DNA of 64,000 bases from assembly GCA_045544455.1 (NCBI GenBank), contig JAZPYZ010000009.1, positions 62,001 through 126,000 of the forward strand, in the 5' to 3' direction. Position numbers and translations under genes: made by a program. Shown in pieces: positions 57,050 through 64,000 of this stretch. The stretch comes from JAZPYZ01 sp045544455. GTDB taxonomy: Bacteria > Bacillota > Clostridia > Oscillospirales > Acutalibacteraceae. The stretch's first letter is position 1; each line of letters opens with the position of its first letter. The notes under the pieces were generated by a model. It made no database searches and was not told where the DNA came from. It saw only the letters and a program-made list of their open reading frames with translations.

Positions 57050-57979
57050 ATGACCAAACGTCAACGCGATGATCGGCCGGAATGGGTTATAGCGGCGATG
57101 GCGGTGTTGGGGTTGACCGGTGTGCTCATCTTGATGATGGGCGGTCATACCTTGTTAAAAGAGACGGGTTCCTCGCCCTCCACAACGGTCACTACCGGTA
57201 CGACTACCGCGACTACTACCACCACTACTACGATGAATGAGTGGGCGGCGGCGATGGCGTTACCGTATTATGTAGCCGACCACGCCGACCGGTACGCCGC
57301 GTATCGGGATCTGTCACCGGATCTTACACCGAAATCGGTGATTGTAGCGGTCAACATGAATCTTGATCGGGCGTTTTATACCGATCCGATCGCCATTCAA
57401 CATCCCGACGATCCGTTGGTGTTATGCAACAAATATTATTATCTGTCGTCTGCATACGTGCCAAGCGACCTGGTTTCGGTTGCGGTCGAACACACGCGTG
57501 GTGGCGCAACATTGCGAAAAGAAGCCAACGACGCCTACGCCTTGATGTGTGAAGCGGCCAAACAAGATGGGATCGAACTGCGCATCACCACCGCTTATCG
57601 CAGTTATTCGTTCCAATCCACGCTATACAACAACTACGTCGCGTCTGACGGGGTAGATGAGGCCGACACCTATTCGGCACGTCCCGGTTTTTCCGAACAT
57701 CAAACGGGACTGGCGATGGATCTTGGCGGTCCAACGCCGTCCGGCGGCTTGGCCCTTGAGTATTTCGAAGGGACACCCGCGTTTGATTGGATGCAAGCGC
57801 ACGCGGCCGAGTATGGCTTTATTTTACGGTTCCCGGAAGATAAAGTTCATATCACCGGCTATCAATATGAAGCCTGGCATTATCGCTACGTGGGGGTAGA
57901 AGCCGCCCGGGTGATATGGGATGAACATCTGTGTTTGGAAGAATATTGGGCTATGTATTTAACGGGACAAATCAACTAA
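57050..57979 (+). CDS. VanY-type D-alanyl-D-alanine carboxypeptidase (M15)
   Basis: 309 aa, secreted and anchored by an N-terminal helix (WVIAAMAVLGLTGVLILMMGG) followed by a Thr-rich linker. M15B motifs: TTAYRSYSFQ, SEHQTGLAMDLG (zinc His and Asp), and the terminal EAWHYRYVG with zinc His; a catalytic Glu is expected in that motif. Trims the terminal D-Ala from pentapeptides. Not in a van cluster, so wall maturation rather than glycopeptide resistance. Last of the murD run. Confidence 0.92.
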   Translation: MTKRQRDDRPEWVIAAMAVLGLTGVLILMMGGHTLLKETGSSPSTTVTTGTTTATTTTTTTMNEWAAAMALPYYVADHADRYAAYRDLSPDLTPKSVIVAVNMNLDRAFYTDPIAIQHPDDPLVLCNKYYYLSSAYVPSDLVSVAVEHTRGGATLRKEANDAYALMCEAAKQDGIELRITTAYRSYSFQSTLYNNYVASDGVDEADTYSARPGFSEHQTGLAMDLGGPTPSGGLALEYFEGTPAFDWMQAHAAEYGFILRFPEDKVHITGYQYEAWHYRYVGVEAARVIWDEHLCLEEYWAMYLTGQIN

Positions 57980-57988
57980 ATGATAACG

Positions 57989-58024
57989 AAAGTGGCCGGA
58001 TTCGCGTGATCCGGCCACTTTTTT
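57989..58024 (+). terminator. Terminator of the murD operon
   Basis: Perfect 13-base stem AAAGTGGCCGGAT / ATCCGGCCACTTT with T tail. Confidence 0.9.
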
Positions 58025-58054
58025 AACTAAAACAACAAAATCACACACCGTCAA

Positions 58055-58088
58055 TACGACAAAAACGACCGCGTAATCTCGGTATAAT
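58055..58088 (+). promoter_or_regulatory. Predicted Spo0A-activated promoter of spoIIE
   Basis: -10 TATAAT at 58083-58088. No good -35 exists at 16-18 bp (CAAAAA), as in activator-dependent promoters. TACGACAAA at 58055-58063 is, in reverse, TTTGTCGTA, one base from a Spo0A box, with a second ACGAC 9 nt on. In Bacillus, spoIIE is Spo0A-activated. Confidence 0.55.
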
Positions 58089-58124
58089 AGGCTTGTCCGG
58101 AAATCAAAAATGGCGGTGAATAGA

Positions 58125-60458
58125 TTGAAAAAATTAGCGGCGGGCATCAATCATACACAAGCGGTGGAGGAATCTGCCGATGAAGTAGTGTTGGGACAAA
58201 GTGCTTGGATATTGCTGTGGGCGTTATTCGGGCTGTTGTTTCCGCGCGCGCACGCGTATCAGGTATTGTCTCCGTTTGGAATTGGGTTGGTCGGTGCCGT
58301 GTCCGGTCCTGGCGCGGCACTGGTGAGTTTGACTGCCGGTATTGGATATTTGATGTTGTCGCCGGTATCCTTCCCGTTATCGTACGTGGGGATGATCGTC
58401 TTGATCGGCGGTGTCCGGTGGGCTTTTGCCGCGTTCCCCAAACTGGTTGGCCATCGATGGTTCGCACCGATCCTGGTTTTGTTGGCTTGCGCCGCTACCG
58501 GGTTATTTACCGCCTATTTATCGGCCGATGAGTTGTCGGCCGGTTGGTTGGCGCTAAGTGAATCGATCATGGCGGCCGGCTTTTGTTATTTGATACAACC
58601 GGTCATCGCATCCGCCACCCAGCGAATCTCATTGGACGACTATACCGATGGACAACGCGCCGGTTGGCTGTTACTCGGCATCACCGCTTTCATGGCGTTG
58701 TCCGATATACATATGGCCGGGATTTATCCGGCGAATATTCTGGCCGGCATCGTGGTGTTGATGATGGCGAACACGCGCCATGAACGTGGCGGTGCAATCA
58801 TGGGTATTGCAATCAGCGTGGCGATCTTGTGGATGCATCCCGAACGGTGGCAGATCGCTGTTGGCTATGCGTTTGGCGGTTTGATTGCCGGTGTGTTGGC
58901 ACGATTCGGTCGGCCGGTCACGGTCACCGCCTGGGCCATCGCGACTACCGTGATTTCGTTGACCGGCGGTTCCGATACTACGTTTTTGGTGGGCGTATAC
59001 GAAACGTTAGCGGCCGGCGTGTTATATGTGGTGATACCGCGTCGCGCCGAACGGTTTTTGGCATCGTTGTTGTTCGGACATGCGTCATCGGTGGCGGCAG
59101 ATGGGTTTCGTCGATCGATTGCGGCACGATTGGACCTGGCATCTCGTGCTATGGAAGAGGTGTCTGCCACGGTCGATACCGTTTCCAAACAGATCACCGA
59201 ACTGGGTGCGTCTGATCTCGGTTCGGTATACCGTGACGCGGCCGAAGAAGTGTGCCGCAACTGTGCCTCAAAAATGACCTGTTGGAAACGGTACTATGGC
59301 GACACGATGGCTTCGTTTAATGATCTGACTGGTATTTTGCGCGAAAAATCGACGGTTGGGGCAGGGGATGTGCGCGGGTATTTGGCGCGCAACTGTCCCC
59401 GATTGGAGGAGATGACCAGGCAGGTCAGCCGTCGTTACACCGAATACCACGTCCGAGAAGCCGGCGCCCGTCGGTTACGCGAGATCCAGTCGGTGGTGCG
59501 TGGTCAATTTGCCGGCATGTCGGGCATTTTTTCGGAATTTGCTACCGAACTGTCGGTACTCAAACGGGTGGATGCCGAAGCCGCCGAGCGCATTTTGGAT
59601 GTGTGTGGGCAGCACCGCATGCCGGTGGTGGATGCGGTGTGTTTGGTGGATGCAAAGGGACGCATAACCGTAGAGTTATTGGCGGATGAACCGCGTTTGC
59701 ACGGGAATGTTGACGGTTGGTTATCCGATATACAAACCATCTGCGGCAAACCGTTTTGCAAACCGGTAATCACGCCGATTCAGGACGGTATCAAAATTAC
59801 ACTGCATCAAGCGATGCGGTACACCGTTTCGGTGGGGGCGGCACAACAGATTTGTCAAGGCGAAACGGTTTGCGGTGATGCGTATGAGTATTTCGGAGAC
59901 GATGAAGGAAAATTGCACGTCGTACTCAGTGACGGGATGGGTAGCGGCGGCCGTGCGGCGGTAGATGGCGCGATGACGGCAGGACTTACCGCCCGTATGT
60001 TGCGTGCCGGATTTGGAATGAACAGTATTGTTAAAATTCTCAATTCGGCGTTGATGGTCGGTACCGACGACGAAACCGCCGCCACCTTGGATGTGTTGGC
60101 GTTGGATTTGTTTTCGGGAGATGTGTGCATGACCAAAGCCGGCGCCTGTTCCACCTTATTGATCAGTCGTGGCCGGGTATCACGACTGCATACCGATTCG
60201 TTGCCGATCGGCATTTTACAAGATTCGTTGTACGAACAAATCGACGAGCGATTGGCCGATGGAGATATTGTCCTCATGATGAGCGACGGGGCTGCCCCGG
60301 ACGGGGATGAATGGTTGATCGATTGGTTTGAACAAGAAACGCCACCCGACGAGATGGATGTGTTGGCGCAACTGGTGGTCGATCGTGCCCTTTGCCGTCA
60401 AGAACATGGTCATTCCGACGATATTACGGTATTGGCGATCCGCATGGATAAAGCGTAA
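58125..60458 (+). CDS. spoIIE: Stage II sporulation protein E (PP2C phosphatase)
   Basis: Dephosphorylates SpoIIAA to activate sigma-F in the forespore and interacts with FtsZ at the asymmetric septum. About 777 aa. The N-terminal part has ten or so membrane helices from WILLWALFGLLFPRA to ~300; a central linker (VCRNCASKMTCWKRYYG); a C-terminal PP2C domain with VLSDGMGSGGRAA and MMSDGAAPDG as metal motifs. TTG at 58125 is chosen because GGCGGTGA lies 5 nt upstream; an ATG at 58110 has no ribosome site and starts only ~20 nt after the -10. Confidence 0.93.
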   Translation: MKKLAAGINHTQAVEESADEVVLGQSAWILLWALFGLLFPRAHAYQVLSPFGIGLVGAVSGPGAALVSLTAGIGYLMLSPVSFPLSYVGMIVLIGGVRWAFAAFPKLVGHRWFAPILVLLACAATGLFTAYLSADELSAGWLALSESIMAAGFCYLIQPVIASATQRISLDDYTDGQRAGWLLLGITAFMALSDIHMAGIYPANILAGIVVLMMANTRHERGGAIMGIAISVAILWMHPERWQIAVGYAFGGLIAGVLARFGRPVTVTAWAIATTVISLTGGSDTTFLVGVYETLAAGVLYVVIPRRAERFLASLLFGHASSVAADGFRRSIAARLDLASRAMEEVSATVDTVSKQITELGASDLGSVYRDAAEEVCRNCASKMTCWKRYYGDTMASFNDLTGILREKSTVGAGDVRGYLARNCPRLEEMTRQVSRRYTEYHVREAGARRLREIQSVVRGQFAGMSGIFSEFATELSVLKRVDAEAAERILDVCGQHRMPVVDAVCLVDAKGRITVELLADEPRLHGNVDGWLSDIQTICGKPFCKPVITPIQDGIKITLHQAMRYTVSVGAAQQICQGETVCGDAYEYFGDDEGKLHVVLSDGMGSGGRAAVDGAMTAGLTARMLRAGFGMNSIVKILNSALMVGTDDETAATLDVLALDLFSGDVCMTKAGACSTLLISRGRVSRLHTDSLPIGILQDSLYEQIDERLADGDIVLMMSDGAAPDGDEWLIDWFEQETPPDEMDVLAQLVVDRALCRQEHGHSDDITVLAIRMDKA

Positions 60459-60500
60459 AAAAGGAGCGTGTTGTTAAACTAACAACACGCTCCTTTTTTA
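60457..60500 (+). terminator. Terminator of spoIIE
   Basis: Perfect 19-base stem 60457-60475 / 60481-60499 with long A and T runs. Confidence 0.92.
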
Positions 60501-60529
60501 TTGACGAATCGGCTAAAAAATGGTATAGT
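60501..60529 (+). promoter_or_regulatory. Promoter of the LiaF-like gene
   Basis: TTGACG, 17-bp spacer, TATAGT. Confidence 0.7.
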
Positions 60530-60567
60530 GGGTTTGCAGAAAAAGGAGAAAAAAGGAGGCTTTTACC

Positions 60568-61248
60568 GTGAAAAAGTTAAGTCGTGTGTTATGGGGCGTT
60601 GTGTTGATCGTGTTTGGTCTGTTATTGGCGCTAAATGCCTTCGATGTGGTGGATCTTAACGCGGTTTCCTTTGATGGTTGGTGGACGTTGTTTATTATCA
60701 TTCCCAGTGTGGTCGGCTTGTTTACCGAGCACCGCAAATTTGGCAATATTATTACTTTGTGCGTCGGTGTGGTTTTGTTGTTAGCCTGTCAACAGGTGAT
60801 CGAGTGGGATGTGTTGTTTAGTTTAGCCGTTCCGGTGTTGATCGTATTGTGCGGTTTGCGTTTGGTATTTGACCGTAAACGTCCGGATGAAACGGACTTG
60901 TCCTTACCGGCAACCGAAACAGCTACACTCCCGAACGGTACGGCGATTTTTTCGGGCCAAGATATAAATTTCGGTGGCGAAACATTTGACGGTGTGCAGT
61001 TGACCGCTATTTTCGGTGGGATCGAATGTAACCTCAAACAAGCGGTGATCGAAAAAGACTGCGTTATCTACGCCACAACCATTTTTGGTGGTGCGGATAT
61101 CTTGCTTCCGGATACGGTCAATGTCAAGGTGCGGTCTCGTTCGTTGTTTGGTGGCGTGTCCGATAAAACCGCCAATAATTCGCCGGATAACCACATCACG
61201 ATCTATGTGGAAGCGACTTGCTTGTTCGGCGGTGTAGACTTGAAATAA
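60568..61248 (+). CDS. LiaF-like membrane protein
   Basis: 226 aa. Four membrane helices in the first ~110 residues (VLWGVVLIVFGLLLALNAF; LFIIIPSVVGL), then the beta-helical LiaF/YvqF C-terminal domain with repeats AIFGGIECNL, TIFGGADILL, SLFGGVSD and CLFGGVDL. LiaF restrains the LiaRS envelope-stress system; no liaR or liaS here, so it may be a stand-alone member. The GTG start at 60568 has AAAGGAGG upstream. Confidence 0.88.
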   Translation: MKKLSRVLWGVVLIVFGLLLALNAFDVVDLNAVSFDGWWTLFIIIPSVVGLFTEHRKFGNIITLCVGVVLLLACQQVIEWDVLFSLAVPVLIVLCGLRLVFDRKRPDETDLSLPATETATLPNGTAIFSGQDINFGGETFDGVQLTAIFGGIECNLKQAVIEKDCVIYATTIFGGADILLPDTVNVKVRSRSLFGGVSDKTANNSPDNHITIYVEATCLFGGVDLK

Positions 61249-61260
61249 CCTATAAAAAGC

Positions 61261-61296
61261 CAAAACCGGTAAAGGTAAACACCTTTACCGGTTTTG
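61261..61296. terminator. Bidirectional terminator
   Basis: Perfect 16-base stem CAAAACCGGTAAAGGT / ACCTTTACCGGTTTTG, between the LiaF-like gene and mazF. Confidence 0.9.
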
Positions 61297-61298
61297 CG

Positions 61299-61643
61299 TT
61301 ATTGTAACCCAAAACTGATCTGCAGGGCCTGATCGACCTGATTCATGGATGATTCATCCAACCGTCCCATGTGTTCTTTCAAACGCCGCTTATCGAGTGT
61401 GCGGATCTGTTCCAACAAGATGATGGAATCTTTGGCGAGTTTACTGTTGGTGCTTTCAAGTTGAATATGAGTCGGCAACTTGGTTTTGTCCTTTTGGCTG
61501 GTAATCGCGGCGGCGATCACCGTCGGACTGAATCGGTTGCCGACATCGTTTTGTACGATAAGTACCGGACGAATACCGCCCTGCTCCGATCCCACGACCG
61601 GGCTGAGGTCGGCATAATAAATATCTCCTCTGCGAATGGTCAC
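61299..61643 (-). CDS. ndoA: MazF/PemK-family mRNA interferase (NdoA-like)
   Basis: 114 aa, SH3-like barrel. RRGDIYYADLSPVVGSEQGGIRPVLIVQND and TVIAAAITSQ and DSIILLEQIRTLDKRRL are the conserved segments of firmicute EndoA, including the catalytic Arg and Thr positions. The GTG start at 61643 has GGAGGTG 8 nt upstream. No antitoxin gene precedes it: the ~110 bp upstream has no ribosome-site-led ORF and ends in a terminator. In many firmicutes the pair lies behind alr; here alr is 37 kb away. Confidence 0.93.
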   Translation of the reverse strand: MTIRRGDIYYADLSPVVGSEQGGIRPVLIVQNDVGNRFSPTVIAAAITSQKDKTKLPTHIQLESTNSKLAKDSIILLEQIRTLDKRRLKEHMGRLDESSMNQVDQALQISFGLQ

Positions 61644-61757
61644 GTTTTGTTCACCTCCGGCTAAATCTTGGCATTTGTATTGTGAACCGAAAATTCGAAA
61701 TTTATTCCAAAACACAAAAGCTTATATTCCATTGTATGCTCGTCCGGTAGGTTGGTT

Positions 61758-61796
61758 AAAAAAGCGACCTTGCCGATTGGCAAAGTCGCTTTTTTA
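61758..61796 (-). terminator. Terminator of tmcAL
   Basis: Stem AAAAAAGCGAC / GTCGCTTTTTT with inner TTGCC/GGCAA helix, flanked by A and T runs. Confidence 0.85.
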
Positions 61797-61810
61797 GAAG
61801 ATTCATCGAT

Positions 61811-63019
61811 TTATGGATGTGCTACGGCGTAGGTACATTCCTGTCCGCACGCCGGCGGTTTGGGTAACGCTAATCCGTACAGGTCGCTGGCGCGGCATTC
61901 CATCTCAAACCAGGCTTGTCCTTCCGGCGTTAACCGTTCTACCTGCGTGACGCGTGATAACAGCGGTAACGGGCCGCGTCTGGCTTGGTTCAAGATATCG
62001 TGCCCTTTTTCACCAACCGCTAACAACCGCACGTACGGCGGCAATTTGTTTTGCGCATACGTGGCTGGGATCTCCAAGAATGCCGACCAGATCATCCGCT
62101 GAATGCGCGTTTGCGGATATCGTTTGGTTTTGGTTAAGGAAATCAGTTGTTCCAGATCCTGAGCTTGTTTGATGGCGTTTAAGAATCGGTTTTCCAGCCC
62201 TTCGGAAGTGGCGGTCCACCGGCGAATATCTTCGGCCGACATCAAGCGTAATTTCGCCAGTACCGCCCGTTCGATCAAACGCACGTCGGACGGACAGGTG
62301 CCGTTCCCACATGCTGCCGATAACACTTGATAGCCGGCAATATTCATATATGGGGCGATATTGGCCAACCGCCCTTCACGCACCAACCGCCGAATATACG
62401 AGGCACTCGCGATATCGCCCAACGGCGTCAACGCATCGTGTTCAGCTCCAATACGCGGAATGGTAAATACGTCCATCCGGCTTTCGCGCTGCGCCAACAC
62501 ACGCATATACTCAATGCCCAGCACGTTGTTAGCGCCGTTCAACAAGGCGGCCGATTTTTGACCGGCCACTTCCAATAACGCTTTTTGCCGCGCCGCCGGA
62601 TACGAGATGCCTTCTTCCATAAAATAACGCATCAGTTCGACAAAACGTTCGGTTTCCATCGCGTCGGCCGCACGTTTGAGTGCCGTCTCATCGGCACACT
62701 CACTCCCGAAACACAGAACGTCTACGCAACCCAATGCGTCGAGAATCCCGACCGCACCGCGCGCAAACCCTTCTGCCGATGACAAAACGTACGGTAGCGG
62801 CAGTTCCAACACCAGATCGGCTCCGGACTTGACTGCCATGCGCGCGCGTTCGGCTTTGTTGAGTAACGCCGGTTCGCCCCGTTGCACAAAGTTACCGCTC
62901 ATTACCACAACCACCGCGTCCGCACGGCACTGTCCGGCGCGATCACGGATGGTTTGAATGAGATGCAAATGCCCTTTGTGAAACGGGTTGTATTCCGCAA
63001 CAATCCCTGCGATTTTCAT
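61811..63019 (-). CDS. tmcAL: tRNA(Met) cytidine acetate ligase TmcAL
   Basis: Forms N4-acetylcytidine at the wobble position of elongator tRNA-Met using acetate and ATP. 402 aa. Nucleotidyltransferase signature AEYNPFHKGHLHLI at the N-terminus, VVVMSGNFVQRGEPAL, and the LSAACGNG segment of the C-terminal domain; family formerly YlbM. A likely substrate, tRNA-Met (CAT), is encoded at 13007; the acetate kinase gene that shares the acetate pool is divergent upstream. Confidence 0.93.
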   Translation of the reverse strand: MKIAGIVAEYNPFHKGHLHLIQTIRDRAGQCRADAVVVVMSGNFVQRGEPALLNKAERARMAVKSGADLVLELPLPYVLSSAEGFARGAVGILDALGCVDVLCFGSECADETALKRAADAMETERFVELMRYFMEEGISYPAARQKALLEVAGQKSAALLNGANNVLGIEYMRVLAQRESRMDVFTIPRIGAEHDALTPLGDIASASYIRRLVREGRLANIAPYMNIAGYQVLSAACGNGTCPSDVRLIERAVLAKLRLMSAEDIRRWTATSEGLENRFLNAIKQAQDLEQLISLTKTKRYPQTRIQRMIWSAFLEIPATYAQNKLPPYVRLLAVGEKGHDILNQARRGPLPLLSRVTQVERLTPEGQAWFEMECRASDLYGLALPKPPACGQECTYAVAHP

Positions 63020-63049
63020 AAAAAATCCCTGCTTTTCCGTGTAAACTAC

Positions 63050-63078
63050 TTGAAAAGATTGCTATTTTATACTATTAT
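63050..63078 (+). promoter_or_regulatory. Promoter of ackA
   Basis: TTGAAA, 17-bp spacer, TATTAT; a TATAAT overlaps it 3 bp further. Confidence 0.65.
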
Positions 63079-63132
63079 AATATAAGTTTAAGTTTTCGTA
63101 AAGACATTTCATATAAGGAGTGGACAAATAGC

Positions 63133-64000
63133 ATGAAAATTTTGGTTATCAATGCCGGTAGTTCGTCGATGAAATATCAGTTGATCGATATGAACGGGGA
63201 AATCGTATTGGCAAAAGGCAACTGTGAACGTATTGGCTTGGACGGCATCATCACCCACAAAACCAACACCGGTGTGGTCGTGAAAAAAGAAGTCACCATG
63301 TCCAACCATACCGAGGCGTTTGCTCAGATTAAACTGGCGCTCACCGAAGGGGAAGGCCAGGTCATCAACGATCTGTCTGAAGTATCGGCCATCGGTCACC
63401 GTGTGGTACAAGGCGGTTCGCAGTTCAGCTCGTCGGTCCTGATCGACGAAGCGGTCATGAAAGCGATCGACGATAACGCGATCTTGGCGCCGTTGCACAA
63501 CCCGGCCAATAAACAAGGTATCGAAGCCGCGACCGAAACGTTCGGTAAAGACATTCCGCAAGCGGCGGTCTTCGATACGTCGTTCCATCAAACCATGCCG
63601 GCGAAAGCCTATATGTACGGTATTCCGTACGAATATTATGAAAAATACGGTGTGCGCAAATACGGCTATCACGGCACCTCGCACCGTTTTGTCAGTGCCC
63701 GTTGCTTTGAACTGCTTGGCAAACCCGACGGTAAAGGCACGCGTATCATCACCTGTCACTTGGGCAACGGTTCGTCCCTTGCCGCGATCAAAGACGGCGA
63801 AGTGATCGATACCACCATGGGCATGACGCCTCTGGATGGGTTCTTGATGGGTACGCGTTGCGGTTCGATCGATCCGTCGGTCGTTACCTTCCTGATGGAA
63901 AAAGAAGGCATGTCGATCAAAGAAGTCGATGCCATGATGAACAAAAAATCCGGTATGCTCGGCGTGTCGGGTGTATCGAGCGATGACCGTGACGTGTGCG
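63133..64000 (+). CDS. ackA: Acetate kinase (partial, runs off the window)
   Basis: Interconverts acetyl phosphate and acetate with ATP formation. The first 289 codons are present. ASKHA kinase motifs: VINAGSSSMKYQL, LAPLHNPAN, FDTSFHQTMP, YGYHGTSHRF, CHLGNGSSLAAI and GMTPLDGFLMGTRCGSIDP. The usual HRVVHGG is HRVVQGG here, a conservative change near the acetate pocket. Ribosome site ATAAGGAGTGG. No pta gene in the window. The 3' end is cut by the window edge. Confidence 0.95.
   Translation, partial: MKILVINAGSSSMKYQLIDMNGEIVLAKGNCERIGLDGIITHKTNTGVVVKKEVTMSNHTEAFAQIKLALTEGEGQVINDLSEVSAIGHRVVQGGSQFSSSVLIDEAVMKAIDDNAILAPLHNPANKQGIEAATETFGKDIPQAAVFDTSFHQTMPAKAYMYGIPYEYYEKYGVRKYGYHGTSHRFVSARCFELLGKPDGKGTRIITCHLGNGSSLAAIKDGEVIDTTMGMTPLDGFLMGTRCGSIDPSVVTFLMEKEGMSIKEVDAMMNKKSGMLGVSGVSSDDRDVC

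Noticed and set aside
57050..57979. VanY as part of a glycopeptide-resistance cluster
   Set aside because: No vanH, vanA, vanX, vanS or vanR homologue in the surroundings.

Overview
The window reads as chromosomal DNA of a spore-forming, anaerobic, Gram-positive clostridium, probably of the Oscillospiraceae/Ruminococcaceae type. The evidence is indirect but consistent: SpoIIE, a BofC-like protein and a CwlC-like amidase; AGGAGG-type ribosome sites; a T-box leader on alaS; NrdR, MurD, LiaF-like, NdoA/MazF and Mrp homologues of firmicute type; oxygen-sensitive enzymes (IorAB, a glycyl-radical activase, NadA); and moderately GC-rich coding sequence. It is almost entirely housekeeping DNA. I see no insertion sequence, prophage, CRISPR array or rRNA operon.

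Layout. 1-10.7 kb: a CAP-domain lipoprotein, ywlG, nrdR, an amidase, an HD protein, a flavin reductase, then a run with two FAD oxidoreductases, a YifB/ComM ATPase and an arginase-family enzyme. 10.8-13.5 kb: two tRNA loci (Leu; Met-Glu-Val), each followed by unusual direct repeats of its own tRNA 3' end. 13.5-26.2 kb: MATE exporter, nadA-mnmA-tcdA, PBP1A, mscL, rsuA-like, an orphan sugar-ABC ATPase, alr-ygjP-yaiI. 26.2-31 kb: a DUF2974 hydrolase, a cold-shock gene, a glycyl-radical activase with trmO, a DUF11 protein, a nitroreductase. 31.1-38.5 kb: a six-gene operon (acyl-CoA ligase, Na+ symporter, iorA, iorB, paaK, ACT protein) for aryl-pyruvate/aryl-acetate metabolism. 38.6-40.8 kb: a small sugar/ester operon. 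40.9-47.4 kb: T-box-alaS-hinT-exonuclease-mutY-comEB-fabG. 47.4-51.4 kb: reverse-strand mrp, sugar phosphotransferase, a 49-aa gene, galU and a zinc-finger membrane protein. 51.5-64 kb: murD, two M42 peptidases, GNAT, a methionine-gamma-lyase-like PLP enzyme, VanY, spoIIE, a LiaF-like protein, mazF, tmcAL, and acetate kinase running off the end.

Functional themes are peptidoglycan synthesis and turnover (alr, murD, PBP1A, VanY, the M14 and amidase enzymes), tRNA modification (mnmA, tcdA, trmO, tmcAL) and anaerobic energy metabolism (IorAB/PaaK, AckA). Most transcription units start with a near-consensus sigma-A promoter with a 16-18 bp spacer and end in a strong hairpin terminator, often shared by convergent genes.

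The most unusual signal is at the tRNA loci. Behind both tRNA-Leu and tRNA-Val, the T-arm/acceptor 3' segment plus its terminator is repeated. Between the copies lie an inverted copy of the T-arm and a strongly foldable insert. The two inserts differ in sequence but share one architecture, and I know of no described element that matches.
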